27,526 nt of DNA, taken from the IMG/VR virus record IMGVR_UViG_3300006869_000080, positions 1 through 27,526 of that record; one strand, given 5' to 3'. The notes under the pieces were generated by a model. The model was not told the DNA's origin and did not search any database. It saw only the letters and a program-made list of their open reading frames with translations. The position numbers and the translations under genes are program-made. This DNA comes from a virus. Position 1 is the first letter of the stretch. The number at the start of each line of letters is the position of its first letter. Shown here piece by piece: positions 17,410 through 26,300 of this stretch.

Positions 17410-20400
17410 GCGGAAAGTTTCGCATAGATTCTTTAATAGAGAACTCTTTATTAATAGCAGATACTAGCGATACTGCTATAGAAATCGATGCTGCTTCGGT
17501 ATCTCTTCTATCTTTTTTAGATGTAAGAATTACTCACGAACAGCTTTTACGATTTTTTCTCTTGGATGAAGTATTTCAAGAGGATGTTTTTGCAAAAATT
17601 GTACACTATAGACGAAAGTTCAATGAAGTATTAATTACTCCTGAGTTAGTATCTAAGCAGCCAGCTCTTAGTGAAGATGAAGAGCTACTTACTGTAGAAA
17701 AGTTTGATTATTTTCACCTTCGTAGACGACTGCCGCAAGAAAACATACTGTTTTCAGATTCTATAGTTACTCCTAAAGTTAAAACAAAAAATGAACTTTT
17801 GTTTACAAGCGATCGGGTGTCCAAAAGACTGCCTGACATAACAGCTCGACACGCTACTAAGGATGAAAAATCAGATTTTGATTTTATTGTAGAGTTTTTT
17901 GACGAACAAATAGACTTTATTTTAATAAGAAATCGTCCTCAATTTGATGCAGCAAGAGTATTAGAAGTTCCAAATATCTATAGGTATACTAATCCAAGAG
18001 ATTTAGTATTTTTAGAAGATTCTATTAAACGCGTCCAAGCTATTACAGCTCCTCATGAGACGCAGTTAGTAGACCCTTTTGGTGATGGTAGTGTACCTCA
18101 AAAGCCGGGCTTCGATCACATTGTAGAATTTTTAGATGAAAGAATTAATACTCTTCTTTTCCGTGCTCCTATACAACAAGGAGCTTCTTCTGTCGAAAAC
18201 TTTATTATAAGTAGAATTGTAGATCCTAAAGATAAAGTATTTACATCTCAAGAAGAAGATAAAACAATTGGAAAACAATTTAATACAAATGCTAATACTC
18301 CCAGTAAAGATATTTTTTACACTACTACAGCAAGAAATAGTGCGGCTACTAATCCTTTACTAAATTTTGTTAAATTCACTTTAATAGGTAAATTAAAGCA
18401 AGATAAAGTTTCTAGCTCGGACAGTATAGCATCAATATCAAAAGTTACAGATATACAGCAAGATAGGCTTCGCACACTAGATACTGCAACTTGGTTATTT
18501 GGAAAGCAGTTAAATATAAATGCTATTAGTAGTGCTGGTACTACTAACAAAAATATTGTATATGCTCAATCTGTTCCAGGAAAGTTTAAATTAATTCTTA
18601 AACAGTCTCATAAGCCTGTACAAGATAACTTAAAAACTTTAGATTCTATTCTTTCAGCAAAAAGTCATCTTTTAAGCGATAAAATTTATCAAGAAGATGA
18701 TGCTCCTTGGCTATTTAATAAATTTGCAAGACATGCTACGCAACTAGTAGATCCCTTTGGAGATGGTAGAGTTGCTCAAAAGCCCGGGTTAGATTTTATT
18801 GTTGCAGTACAAGCAGAAAGAGCTGCAGATCCTTTATTTAATTTTGTAAAACTGGGAGCGACTCTTGGCTTAAAAAGTGAAGATGCATTTGTAAAAGAAG
18901 ATGCTTTAGTTTTTTCAGATGCTCTTCTAAATACTGATAGAATAAATTTTGTAAGTTCACAGAAGAAGACAATAGCAAATTCGCACAGAGTTTTAGAAGT
19001 TAATCCTCACAATCCTTTATTATCCATACAGGGTATCAGAGACGAAACCCAAGAAGAAGTAGGGATTACTGTACGAAGATATCCGCAGACTCGCCCCCAT
19101 CCTGGCGTACCAGCTGCACCGAGACACACTTTAGGTTTTGTAGATTTAGGGCCAGGAAAAAATCCTTTATCTGAAGTAGAACTTACGGATAAGCTACCTC
19201 AGCTTAGTTCCGCAACAAAAACGTTTAAAGATAGATTACATTTTGAAGAAGTAAGAAAAGAAAAATACTTTATAAACAAAGATCTACCGGTAGAATTTAT
19301 AACGGATTTTCAACAGTCAGGAGTCTCTGCAAGAACTCCCGGCGCTCCAAAAATTAAATCGCATACTAGTTTTAACCAAGTAACAGATTCTTACTATGAG
19401 AGAGCTTGGAATACTTTTTATAAACATCAGCTAAAACAAACTCAAGGAGGCTATTGGAATTCTTCGGGTGTTTGGGTTCCTCCAGTATATCAACCTACAT
19501 ATCCTAATATAAGCTCTATGTACGGAGCAGGACATTGGATAGACGGAACAAACACATTTCCAACTCTTCCAAATAGAGAGTTAGCTTGGTTTCAAGCAGA
19601 CAGTGGAAGAAGGGAAGATTACGCTTTAGTTGCAGATGCGGAATATAGTTTAGAGGGAGATTTTTATAGCTTTATGGGAACAGGCTATAAAACTCGATAT
19701 AGATATTGGACAAACCCGTTTCAAACTTGGTTTTCTGGACCCTATAGTTATTTTCCTACAAAGGATGCCCAAGGTAAAAGAGTCTTATTTTATAGAGAGT
19801 TTACTAATAGAGACTTAAATGACTCAAGAGCTCCCAGATACTTAATAAATTCTCAGGGCGTTAAATATCAATCGGGGTATAATAAAGGTAGATTAAGATA
19901 CTCGGGAATTACTGTATTTCAAAAACTAGCGCGTTTAGGACTACTTGGAGGAACTTTTCAGAAGCGTCGATCACTAACGCCGTTTTTATCAAACAATGCA
20001 GGAATAAAAGTAACGCCGCCTTTAATATCGAGTTCTGGGAACACAAGCGTACAAACGGATAGAGTAGGTGCATTTTTCTACCCCTATCTTCAAAATCCTG
20101 TCGGAACACCAGAAGATGTTATATTAAAAGAAACTCGTGGACCTATAAAGAGTTTCTTAAGAGCGGGGTATGTAGGTCCTGTAAATGATGCATTAGGAAA
20201 TTATTTATATGACGTAAAATTAGAAACTATAAGTAAACACTTTTCAAATTACCATAGAAAAACATTTTTAAATCCTTTTGATAATCAATATATTGAAGGA
20301 CTATTTGGAGGTGCAGAATCTTCATTTGCTGAAAAAAGTATTCTTACAAATATATCATATGCACTTCCTCGCTTTCCCTTAGATACAGGATTTGTTAGAA

Positions 20401-21824
20401 GTAGAAGAAGCGGGGCAGACGGAACTTCTGATGTTAAAATGACTCCTAATCGAGTACAAAAAGACGATATTTTATTGTCTTATATAGGTCCAATACATGA
20501 TGCACTTGGAAATTATTTGTATGACGTAAAATTGGAAACTGTAGGAAAGAACTTTAAAAATTCTAGTAGAAAGTTAATAATAAATCAAGTTCAACAATTA
20601 ATTGAAGGAATTGAAGGCGCCCCTAACGAAACTTTAAACTTTCAAGACTTTCCTTTAGTTATATCAGGTAGTTCTCCTATAGTTTCAGATCGTTTTTATA
20701 TAGGAAATGAAAAAGTTTCAAAAGCTCGAGAAACCTATATTAATGACGGTGAAGTTAGTTTATATGAAATTATTCCTGACTTTGATAGCTCAGGGGCACT
20801 TATAAATTTAAATAAAGAAGCTCCTTCATCATTATATCAACTTCGTAGATGGGGTAAAAATTTATATGCTTCAGAAAGTATTTTAGTTAATCGTAGAACG
20901 GATGTAGGGGGGTATACGTATACAGCTTATAATACTTATACTCCAAACAATGTTCTTGAAAGCTGGCAGCGACCAGGCTATGGCCCTGGTACTTCAACTT
21001 TAGGGAGCTTTAATTATAGTACTGGATTTTTTTGGAAAGGTAGTTATTTAGCGCATGACGGTAGTACTCTTTCCACTCCTTACTATTATAATTCTGCCAC
21101 TAAAACTGCTTTTTTGTGGAACTCTGTTGCAGGATATTGGGTACTAGTTACTGATATAGATATATCTATTTCTAATATTTTAGGTTCTTATGGGCAAAAT
21201 GGATTTATACAGCCTTTAACTAATAGAACCGACCCAACTAGACCTTCTGCAGGAAATTTTACATATGAAGATACAGTTAATGGAGGTTTAATAAATGATT
21301 ATATACTCTATCCAACGTATAATATACCTAGTGGATTACAGTCTGAATTTAGGTGGAGAAACTTAGGTAATATAGAGGCCATTTATGCGGGAGATATAAA
21401 CTATAATATAAATAATCCCGGAGGCGGCCCAGGATACGCAAGTAACCCCCGCCTTAAACTACTGAAAGGCTCTAACGATCACTTATATGTAATTCTTTAT
21501 TATGGTTCGGGAGTCTTGACATCAGGAAATATAAGCAATAGTCAAGTAGGAAATGGTAGCGGTACTAGCTGGCAACAAGCTAGTTATTTAACTCTTGTTG
21601 ACAAACAGACTCCAGTACCTGGAGAAACACTTTCTCCAATATTTATAGCTTCAGAAAATTCAGCGACAGACAATACATTTGTACAACAGCTGAGACATTT
21701 TGATAGAACACATACGGAAACGGTCGAGGTTGCTGACCCTGGATCCGCCTTTATACCCGTGTACTGCGCTTCATACTTTTTGGAGCCTTATGTCAGCGAA
21801 GATGGCAAATCCGCCAGTTTTTAG
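17406..21824 (+). CDS. Giant repeat-containing tail-associated protein of unknown family (1472 aa)
   Basis: I do not recognise the whole protein. It begins in the ATGA overlap with the 122-aa gene. The first half alternates short F/V-rich strands with acidic Asp/Glu/Lys segments, in a D.L...D...K pattern reminiscent of beta-rich repeats in marine phage structural proteins. It contains related copies of a (R/P)H(A/E)T....DF.IV.F segment at about 145-180, 213-250 and 440-478; the latter two share TQLVDPFGDG. The middle (about 660-840) is strikingly rich in Tyr, Trp, Phe, Gly and Pro. A second repeat, DALGNYLYDVKLET, occurs at about 925 and 1030, about 105 residues apart. There is no signal peptide, membrane helix or visible catalytic motif. 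Its location between fibre genes and its size suggest an adhesin or tail fibre. That is inference from context. Confidence 0.7.
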   Translation: MSGKFRIDSLIENSLLIADTSDTAIEIDAASVSLLSFLDVRITHEQLLRFFLLDEVFQEDVFAKIVHYRRKFNEVLITPELVSKQPALSEDEELLTVEKFDYFHLRRRLPQENILFSDSIVTPKVKTKNELLFTSDRVSKRLPDITARHATKDEKSDFDFIVEFFDEQIDFILIRNRPQFDAARVLEVPNIYRYTNPRDLVFLEDSIKRVQAITAPHETQLVDPFGDGSVPQKPGFDHIVEFLDERINTLLFRAPIQQGASSVENFIISRIVDPKDKVFTSQEEDKTIGKQFNTNANTPSKDIFYTTTARNSAATNPLLNFVKFTLIGKLKQDKVSSSDSIASISKVTDIQQDRLRTLDTATWLFGKQLNINAISSAGTTNKNIVYAQSVPGKFKLILKQSHKPVQDNLKTLDSILSAKSHLLSDKIYQEDDAPWLFNKFARHATQLVDPFGDGRVAQKPGLDFIVAVQAERAADPLFNFVKLGATLGLKSEDAFVKEDALVFSDALLNTDRINFVSSQKKTIANSHRVLEVNPHNPLLSIQGIRDETQEEVGITVRRYPQTRPHPGVPAAPRHTLGFVDLGPGKNPLSEVELTDKLPQLSSATKTFKDRLHFEEVRKEKYFINKDLPVEFITDFQQSGVSARTPGAPKIKSHTSFNQVTDSYYERAWNTFYKHQLKQTQGGYWNSSGVWVPPVYQPTYPNISSMYGAGHWIDGTNTFPTLPNRELAWFQADSGRREDYALVADAEYSLEGDFYSFMGTGYKTRYRYWTNPFQTWFSGPYSYFPTKDAQGKRVLFYREFTNRDLNDSRAPRYLINSQGVKYQSGYNKGRLRYSGITVFQKLARLGLLGGTFQKRRSLTPFLSNNAGIKVTPPLISSSGNTSVQTDRVGAFFYPYLQNPVGTPEDVILKETRGPIKSFLRAGYVGPVNDALGNYLYDVKLETISKHFSNYHRKTFLNPFDNQYIEGLFGGAESSFAEKSILTNISYALPRFPLDTGFVRSRRSGADGTSDVKMTPNRVQKDDILLSYIGPIHDALGNYLYDVKLETVGKNFKNSSRKLIINQVQQLIEGIEGAPNETLNFQDFPLVISGSSPIVSDRFYIGNEKVSKARETYINDGEVSLYEIIPDFDSSGALINLNKEAPSSLYQLRRWGKNLYASESILVNRRTDVGGYTYTAYNTYTPNNVLESWQRPGYGPGTSTLGSFNYSTGFFWKGSYLAHDGSTLSTPYYYNSATKTAFLWNSVAGYWVLVTDIDISISNILGSYGQNGFIQPLTNRTDPTRPSAGNFTYEDTVNGGLINDYILYPTYNIPSGLQSEFRWRNLGNIEAIYAGDINYNINNPGGGPGYASNPRLKLLKGSNDHLYVILYYGSGVLTSGNISNSQVGNGSGTSWQQASYLTLVDKQTPVPGETLSPIFIASENSATDNTFVQQLRHFDRTHTETVEVADPGSAFIPVYCASYFLEPYVSEDGKSASF
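17833..18820 (+). repeat. Dispersed three-copy HAT..D..IVEF segment in the 1472-aa protein
   Basis: Copies lie near 17841-17930, 18046-18170 and 18724-18830. Copies 2 and 3 encode TQLVDPFGDG followed by (V)xQKPG(F/L)D, with clear DNA similarity. Copy 1 lacks the LVDPFGDG part but keeps HAT and DFIVEFFDE. The copies are embedded in longer, more diverged repeats of the same region. Confidence 0.75.
20160..20590 (+). repeat. Two-copy DALGNYLYDVKLET segment in the 1472-aa protein
   Basis: Copies near 20171-20270 and 20485-20585 encode GP(V/I)(N/H)DALGNYLYDVKLET followed by a diverged K.F.N..RK segment and an (E)GL/EGI ending. DNA similarity is strong in the YDVKLET core. The spacing is about 315 nt, indicating a duplicated unit of about 105 residues whose remainder has drifted. 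Confidence 0.8.
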
Positions 21825-21835
21825 GAGATTTTAAA

Positions 21836-23329
21836 ATGCAAAAAGACAGTGCTCAAATCAAGGGAATTGTCAATCTCGTTTTGAGAGATAACGCGGGTCG
21901 AGTAAAACAACATAAAACTATTCGAAATATGGTAACAAACTACGGTTTGGCCCATATTGTCGGCCGTTTAATAGACCCAAAACAAGATATTCGAGGAAGC
22001 CATGTTATTCCTCGAATGATGAGCCATATGGCGATTGGCTCAGGCCAAGCAGACGCAAGTAGAGGTGGTAATGTAGGTTCATTTACTACCACTAGTGCAA
22101 CTGATCGTGCCTTGGAATTTGAAGAAGGGCTTCGTGTACAAGTTAAAAGAGATACGTCTTTTAATGCAGAGTATGCAACTTTTACTGTAGACTTTGCAGA
22201 CACGCTTCCTGCTCCATATCTGAGAGCTTCAGGCACAACTCTTACTATTGCCCCTACAACCAACCAAGGATCAGATGCTTACAATGCTAGATATATCCGT
22301 GCGCCAGGTGGTAACATTGGTGACGCAATTATGACAGTAAGCGATACTACGTCAGGAGGCACTAAAGCTTTTCCCGACGGGACAAAAATTCTTGCAAAAA
22401 ATATTAATTCTGACGGTCTGTTGGAGTTTACTTTGGACGCTACTATTGATACCACTAACTCTGCATTTGCTACTGCAGGCACCCCTGTAACATTAACGTT
22501 TACACCTATTCAAAGTCAGGTTGGTCGTTTGAATCCATCAACAGGAGTTGTAGAATCTACAGTTAGCTGGAGTGGCGCGGGGGATGTAACTGGTGTTAAT
22601 TCTGCAGATCTTGGTGGATCTGGAAACATTCCTACTCGAGGCATTATTGGAGGCTACTACAATCAGGGAGATGCTGGTATTAATGGCACCAGTGATCCAG
22701 TGCCCCCATTTTTTGGAGACGCAGACGATGTACCTGTAGATATTGCATATGGTGATCCTTTTGTTCAATTTGGTACTTCTGTTGACGGAGTATTCCAAGG
22801 TACTGTTGCGGGTAGTAGTGTTGTAATTGACCAAGGTGTAGATCCTGAAGGGTACCCAACTAGTGAAAATGATTATGGTTCTCAGCCTAGTCCTGTTGAC
22901 ACTTCGGATCCCACAAATACTAGCCCTCCGAATGCTGTTGCAGGTACTAAAAAGACCGGTACTCGTATTGTATACGTAGCTACTTTTAAAGAGCAGAATC
23001 CTGCTCCGACTGGCACAACTTTTACAGGTGGAGGCACCGAGTGCCCAATCGTAGAAGCAGGTATTTTTAATGCTCTGGAGCCTGATGTAGATGCTAATAC
23101 CAATGCAGACTTAACTTCATTTGATCCACCCCTTCTTCCAAGCGGCGGAACAGGTACAGCACAAACTAATACTTTGGGAGGCTCAATCGTTACTCTTAAC
23201 GCTCCAGGTTCTACTAAGGGTGCTATTAGTCAAACTATGCTGTGTCGTACCACATTCAACGTAGTAAATAAAGCAACTGATGATACTCTGCAAATTACTT
23301 GGTCTGTACAATTGAAAGACACGCCGTAA
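21836..23329 (+). CDS. Phage structural protein with HMAIGSG N-domain (497 aa)
   Basis: AGGAG at 21823-21827, starting in the upstream stop codon, is 8 nt before the ATG. The N-terminus (residues 1-75) has the pattern G.VNLVLRDNAGRVKQ, a TIRNMVTNYGLAHIVGRL helix and HMAIGSG at 64-70. The C-terminus has RIVYVATF, then CPIVEAGIFNA near 406, then MLCRTTFNVVNKATDDTLQITWSVQL. This combination (late strand, EAGIFN, R..F, D.L.I.W) recurs in structural proteins of many marine phages, whose position in the virion I do not know. Between them lie low-complexity Gly/Thr/Asp/Pro-rich segments. No signal peptide or membrane segment. Codon choice includes more CGT/CGA Arg and CTC/ATC codons than its neighbours, which may mean higher expression or separate origin. 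Virion protein is likely; a specific role cannot be named. Confidence 0.72.
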   Translation: MQKDSAQIKGIVNLVLRDNAGRVKQHKTIRNMVTNYGLAHIVGRLIDPKQDIRGSHVIPRMMSHMAIGSGQADASRGGNVGSFTTTSATDRALEFEEGLRVQVKRDTSFNAEYATFTVDFADTLPAPYLRASGTTLTIAPTTNQGSDAYNARYIRAPGGNIGDAIMTVSDTTSGGTKAFPDGTKILAKNINSDGLLEFTLDATIDTTNSAFATAGTPVTLTFTPIQSQVGRLNPSTGVVESTVSWSGAGDVTGVNSADLGGSGNIPTRGIIGGYYNQGDAGINGTSDPVPPFFGDADDVPVDIAYGDPFVQFGTSVDGVFQGTVAGSSVVIDQGVDPEGYPTSENDYGSQPSPVDTSDPTNTSPPNAVAGTKKTGTRIVYVATFKEQNPAPTGTTFTGGGTECPIVEAGIFNALEPDVDANTNADLTSFDPPLLPSGGTGTAQTNTLGGSIVTLNAPGSTKGAISQTMLCRTTFNVVNKATDDTLQITWSVQLKDTP

Positions 23330-23349
23330 TTTACAAAGTAAGTTAATAT

Positions 23350-23354
23350 AGGGG
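23350..23354 (+). promoter_or_regulatory. Ribosome site AGGGG deciding the start of the last gene
   Basis: AGGGG lies 6 nt before the ATG at 23361. It is the only good start signal after the stop at 23329 and fixes the beginning of the long open frame that runs to the window end. Confidence 0.7.
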
Positions 23355-23360
23355 TTTTTA

Positions 23361-26300
23361 ATGTCTGCACATATCGGCACTAACATTGTTATTGTAACAA
23401 AAGATACTGCTCAATCGTATAGTGATGGTAGCAGCTCGAATGCTGTTAACAGACTGCTTTCTGTTTTAGAAGTTGATACAAATTTTATCAACTTAAAAGA
23501 AGCCATTATTCAATTTGAGCAGTATGCAAGTGCTACTCTGGCACCATTGGCAGCCCCTTCATTAACAGGAAATGCAACTTTAAATAGGACAATTGCGGCC
23601 TCAGACGATAGTATTAGTATAGCTAATACACAGTTTGTTCAGGACGTAGTTGCTCCTATTTTAAGTGTTCAAAATGATTCTCAACTGGGAAATGCAGCAC
23701 TTTTTGCTGACCTAGCTACTAAAGCTGATTTATCCGCTTCTAATACTTTTACTGTACCACAGTATATACAATCACTAAGCTATACGCAAGCCCAAGCTAA
23801 TACATCAACAATAGTTACTTCAGGCTATGTAACATATCATCTAGAAAATGTTGTAGGAGATGTATCACCTCTTAGCTCTAATGTTAATGCTGTAAATAAC
23901 TTAGGTAATAGTACTAGTCCTTGGGATACTTTGTATGTTAATTCTATAATTCCTGTAGGGTTAAATTCAACAATTGGTACAGCAGCTAAGCCTTTTAAGG
24001 AAGGCCACTTTGCAAATAATACTGTTTTTATTGGTACCGCAGGTCTTTCTCAAGGTACTGCAGGTGGTTTAGTACTTCCTGTAAATTCATCAATTGGTGA
24101 TGATGATAGTGTAGTACCACGAAACTTAATTTCAACAGAACTAGATAAAGGTGTGGGGGCTACTACCTCTGGACCTAATCGCTCTTTAAAAACGTCTTTA
24201 ACTGCATCTGGAAATATTACGGCTAAAGATGCTCTTGTTTTAAACAGTGATGGTACTGTTTCTACAATAAGTACTTCTAATGATACTTTCATAGGTTTTG
24301 CAAATTCTACAGCATCTACAGGCAACTCTGTAGAAGTTATTATTTCAGGTCCAGTTACTGGACTCTCTGGGCTGACTGCAGGAGATGAAGTATTTATTGG
24401 AGTAACAGGAACTCTTCGTAATAGTAGACAATTTGATAATGATGTAAAAATAGGTGTAGCACAGTCAGCTTCAACACTATTCTTATACTCAACTTCTACT
24501 ATAGATTTATATGCTCTTTCTAGTACAAAAACAGAACTACAAGATTTTTCTGTTAATACGTTAGCAGCAGGAACGAATGCTTTATCATATAACTCATCTA
24601 CAGGCGTATTTGACTTTACTCCTGTTAATTTAAGCACTTATGCAACTCAGCTATATGTTGATACCGAAATTGCAAATCTTGTAGACTCTGCGCCTACAAG
24701 TTTAGATACCTTAAATGAATTAGCCGCAGCATTAAATGATGATGCAAATTTTGCAACTACAGTTACAAATAGTTTAGCAACCAAAGCTCCTTTAGCAGAT
24801 CCTGCATTAACAGGTACTCCAACAGCTCCGACAGCAACAAGTGGAACAAACACTACTCAAATTGCTACAACGGAGTTTGTACAGACCGCAGTGGCAAATG
24901 ATATTGAACTTACGGATTTAAGTGTAAGTACTGTGAGTGCATCTTCAGGAGGCGCCCTTAGCTATAATAATACTACAGGTGTATTTACCTTTACTCCTGC
25001 AGATACTTCTAGTTTTGGAAATGCTAGTCTTAATAGTTTTAGTGTAACTACTGGCACTCCAAATTCTAACGGTGGATTATCATATAATAATACTACGGGC
25101 GTATTTACATTTACTCCCGCCGATTTAAGTAGCTATCTCACAAGTTATACAGAAACTGATCCTGTAGTCGGTGCAATTAATGGCATTGTAAAAGCAGACG
25201 GAGCAGGAAATATTAGTGCAGCGGTGGCAGGCACTGACTACAGTACTTTTGACGCAGCGTTTAGCTCACTAACAGGTACTCCTACTACTCTTTCAGGATA
25301 TGGTATCACAGATGCTGCACCTTTAGCTTCTCCAACATTTACAGGTACTCCCGCAGCCCCGACGGCAACAACAGGAGATAGTAGCACACAACTTGCAACA
25401 ACTGCATTTGTACAAGGAGAGATCGCAGGATTTAGTACATCAGGCGGAGACTCTCAAATAGATTTTATTGCAGATGGTGCAATTACTTCTGGAACTGCAG
25501 TAACTCTTGGAGCAACTACTGGAGAGGTAACGGCAGTAGCTACAGCGCCTGTAGCAGGCGCTCATGCGCAATTGGCAAATAGTAGTAGCACTACTCATTA
25601 TTATACTCAAAAAGATGCTCTTGATTACAACGATCAAGACGGAGTATACCAACAATTTTATCAGAATACTAGTGGTCAAACTGTAGGTGTAATTTGGAAT
25701 ACAAATCTTGCTACTCTAACTTTTAGTCCTGGAACTCCTCAAACTCTTTTATCTAGTCTTACTCCTGATAAGTATTTTCATATTAATGGGACTTCAACAG
25801 GTATTCTTAAAGTTGGAACGAATTCTTATATTGTTACAAATAGTTCAGGAACTTTATCTATAGGTCCCGCAAATAATGTGGGTGCGTATAGTAAAATTAT
25901 TACTACTGAAACTGGTGATTTAATTGCATTAAATGGTTCTGACTGTCATTTTGTAACAGTATCAGGAACTACAATTACTTTTGGTAGCGCAATAGCAATT
26001 GGTCTTACTCCAGCTTATGGAGCTTTTGAGTGGTCAAAACTTTATAATAAATTGGTTGCAGCTTCTCTTTCTGGAGGAACTGTAACATACTCGATTGGTA
26101 CAATTTCTGGAACAAGTATTACTTGGTCTACTGCTGCAACAAATACGACTTGGGCAACTAACGGAAATCAAATATTCTACCACGTAGGCTCTGAAATGCT
26201 CATTTCTAGCCGAAGAAATTATTGGTATGTAGGGGCTCCTGTCGATTTAATGATGAGAAGCTCTACTTTTAATGGAAGTACTTTTGCATTTGCTTCAAAC

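Noticed and set aside
24050-24853. Two minus-strand open frames (195 and 68 aa) opposite the last fibre
   Set aside because: They arise from Thr/Ser/Val-rich coding on the + strand, which leaves few stops. Neither has a ribosome site or a family pattern, and every other gene is on the + strand.
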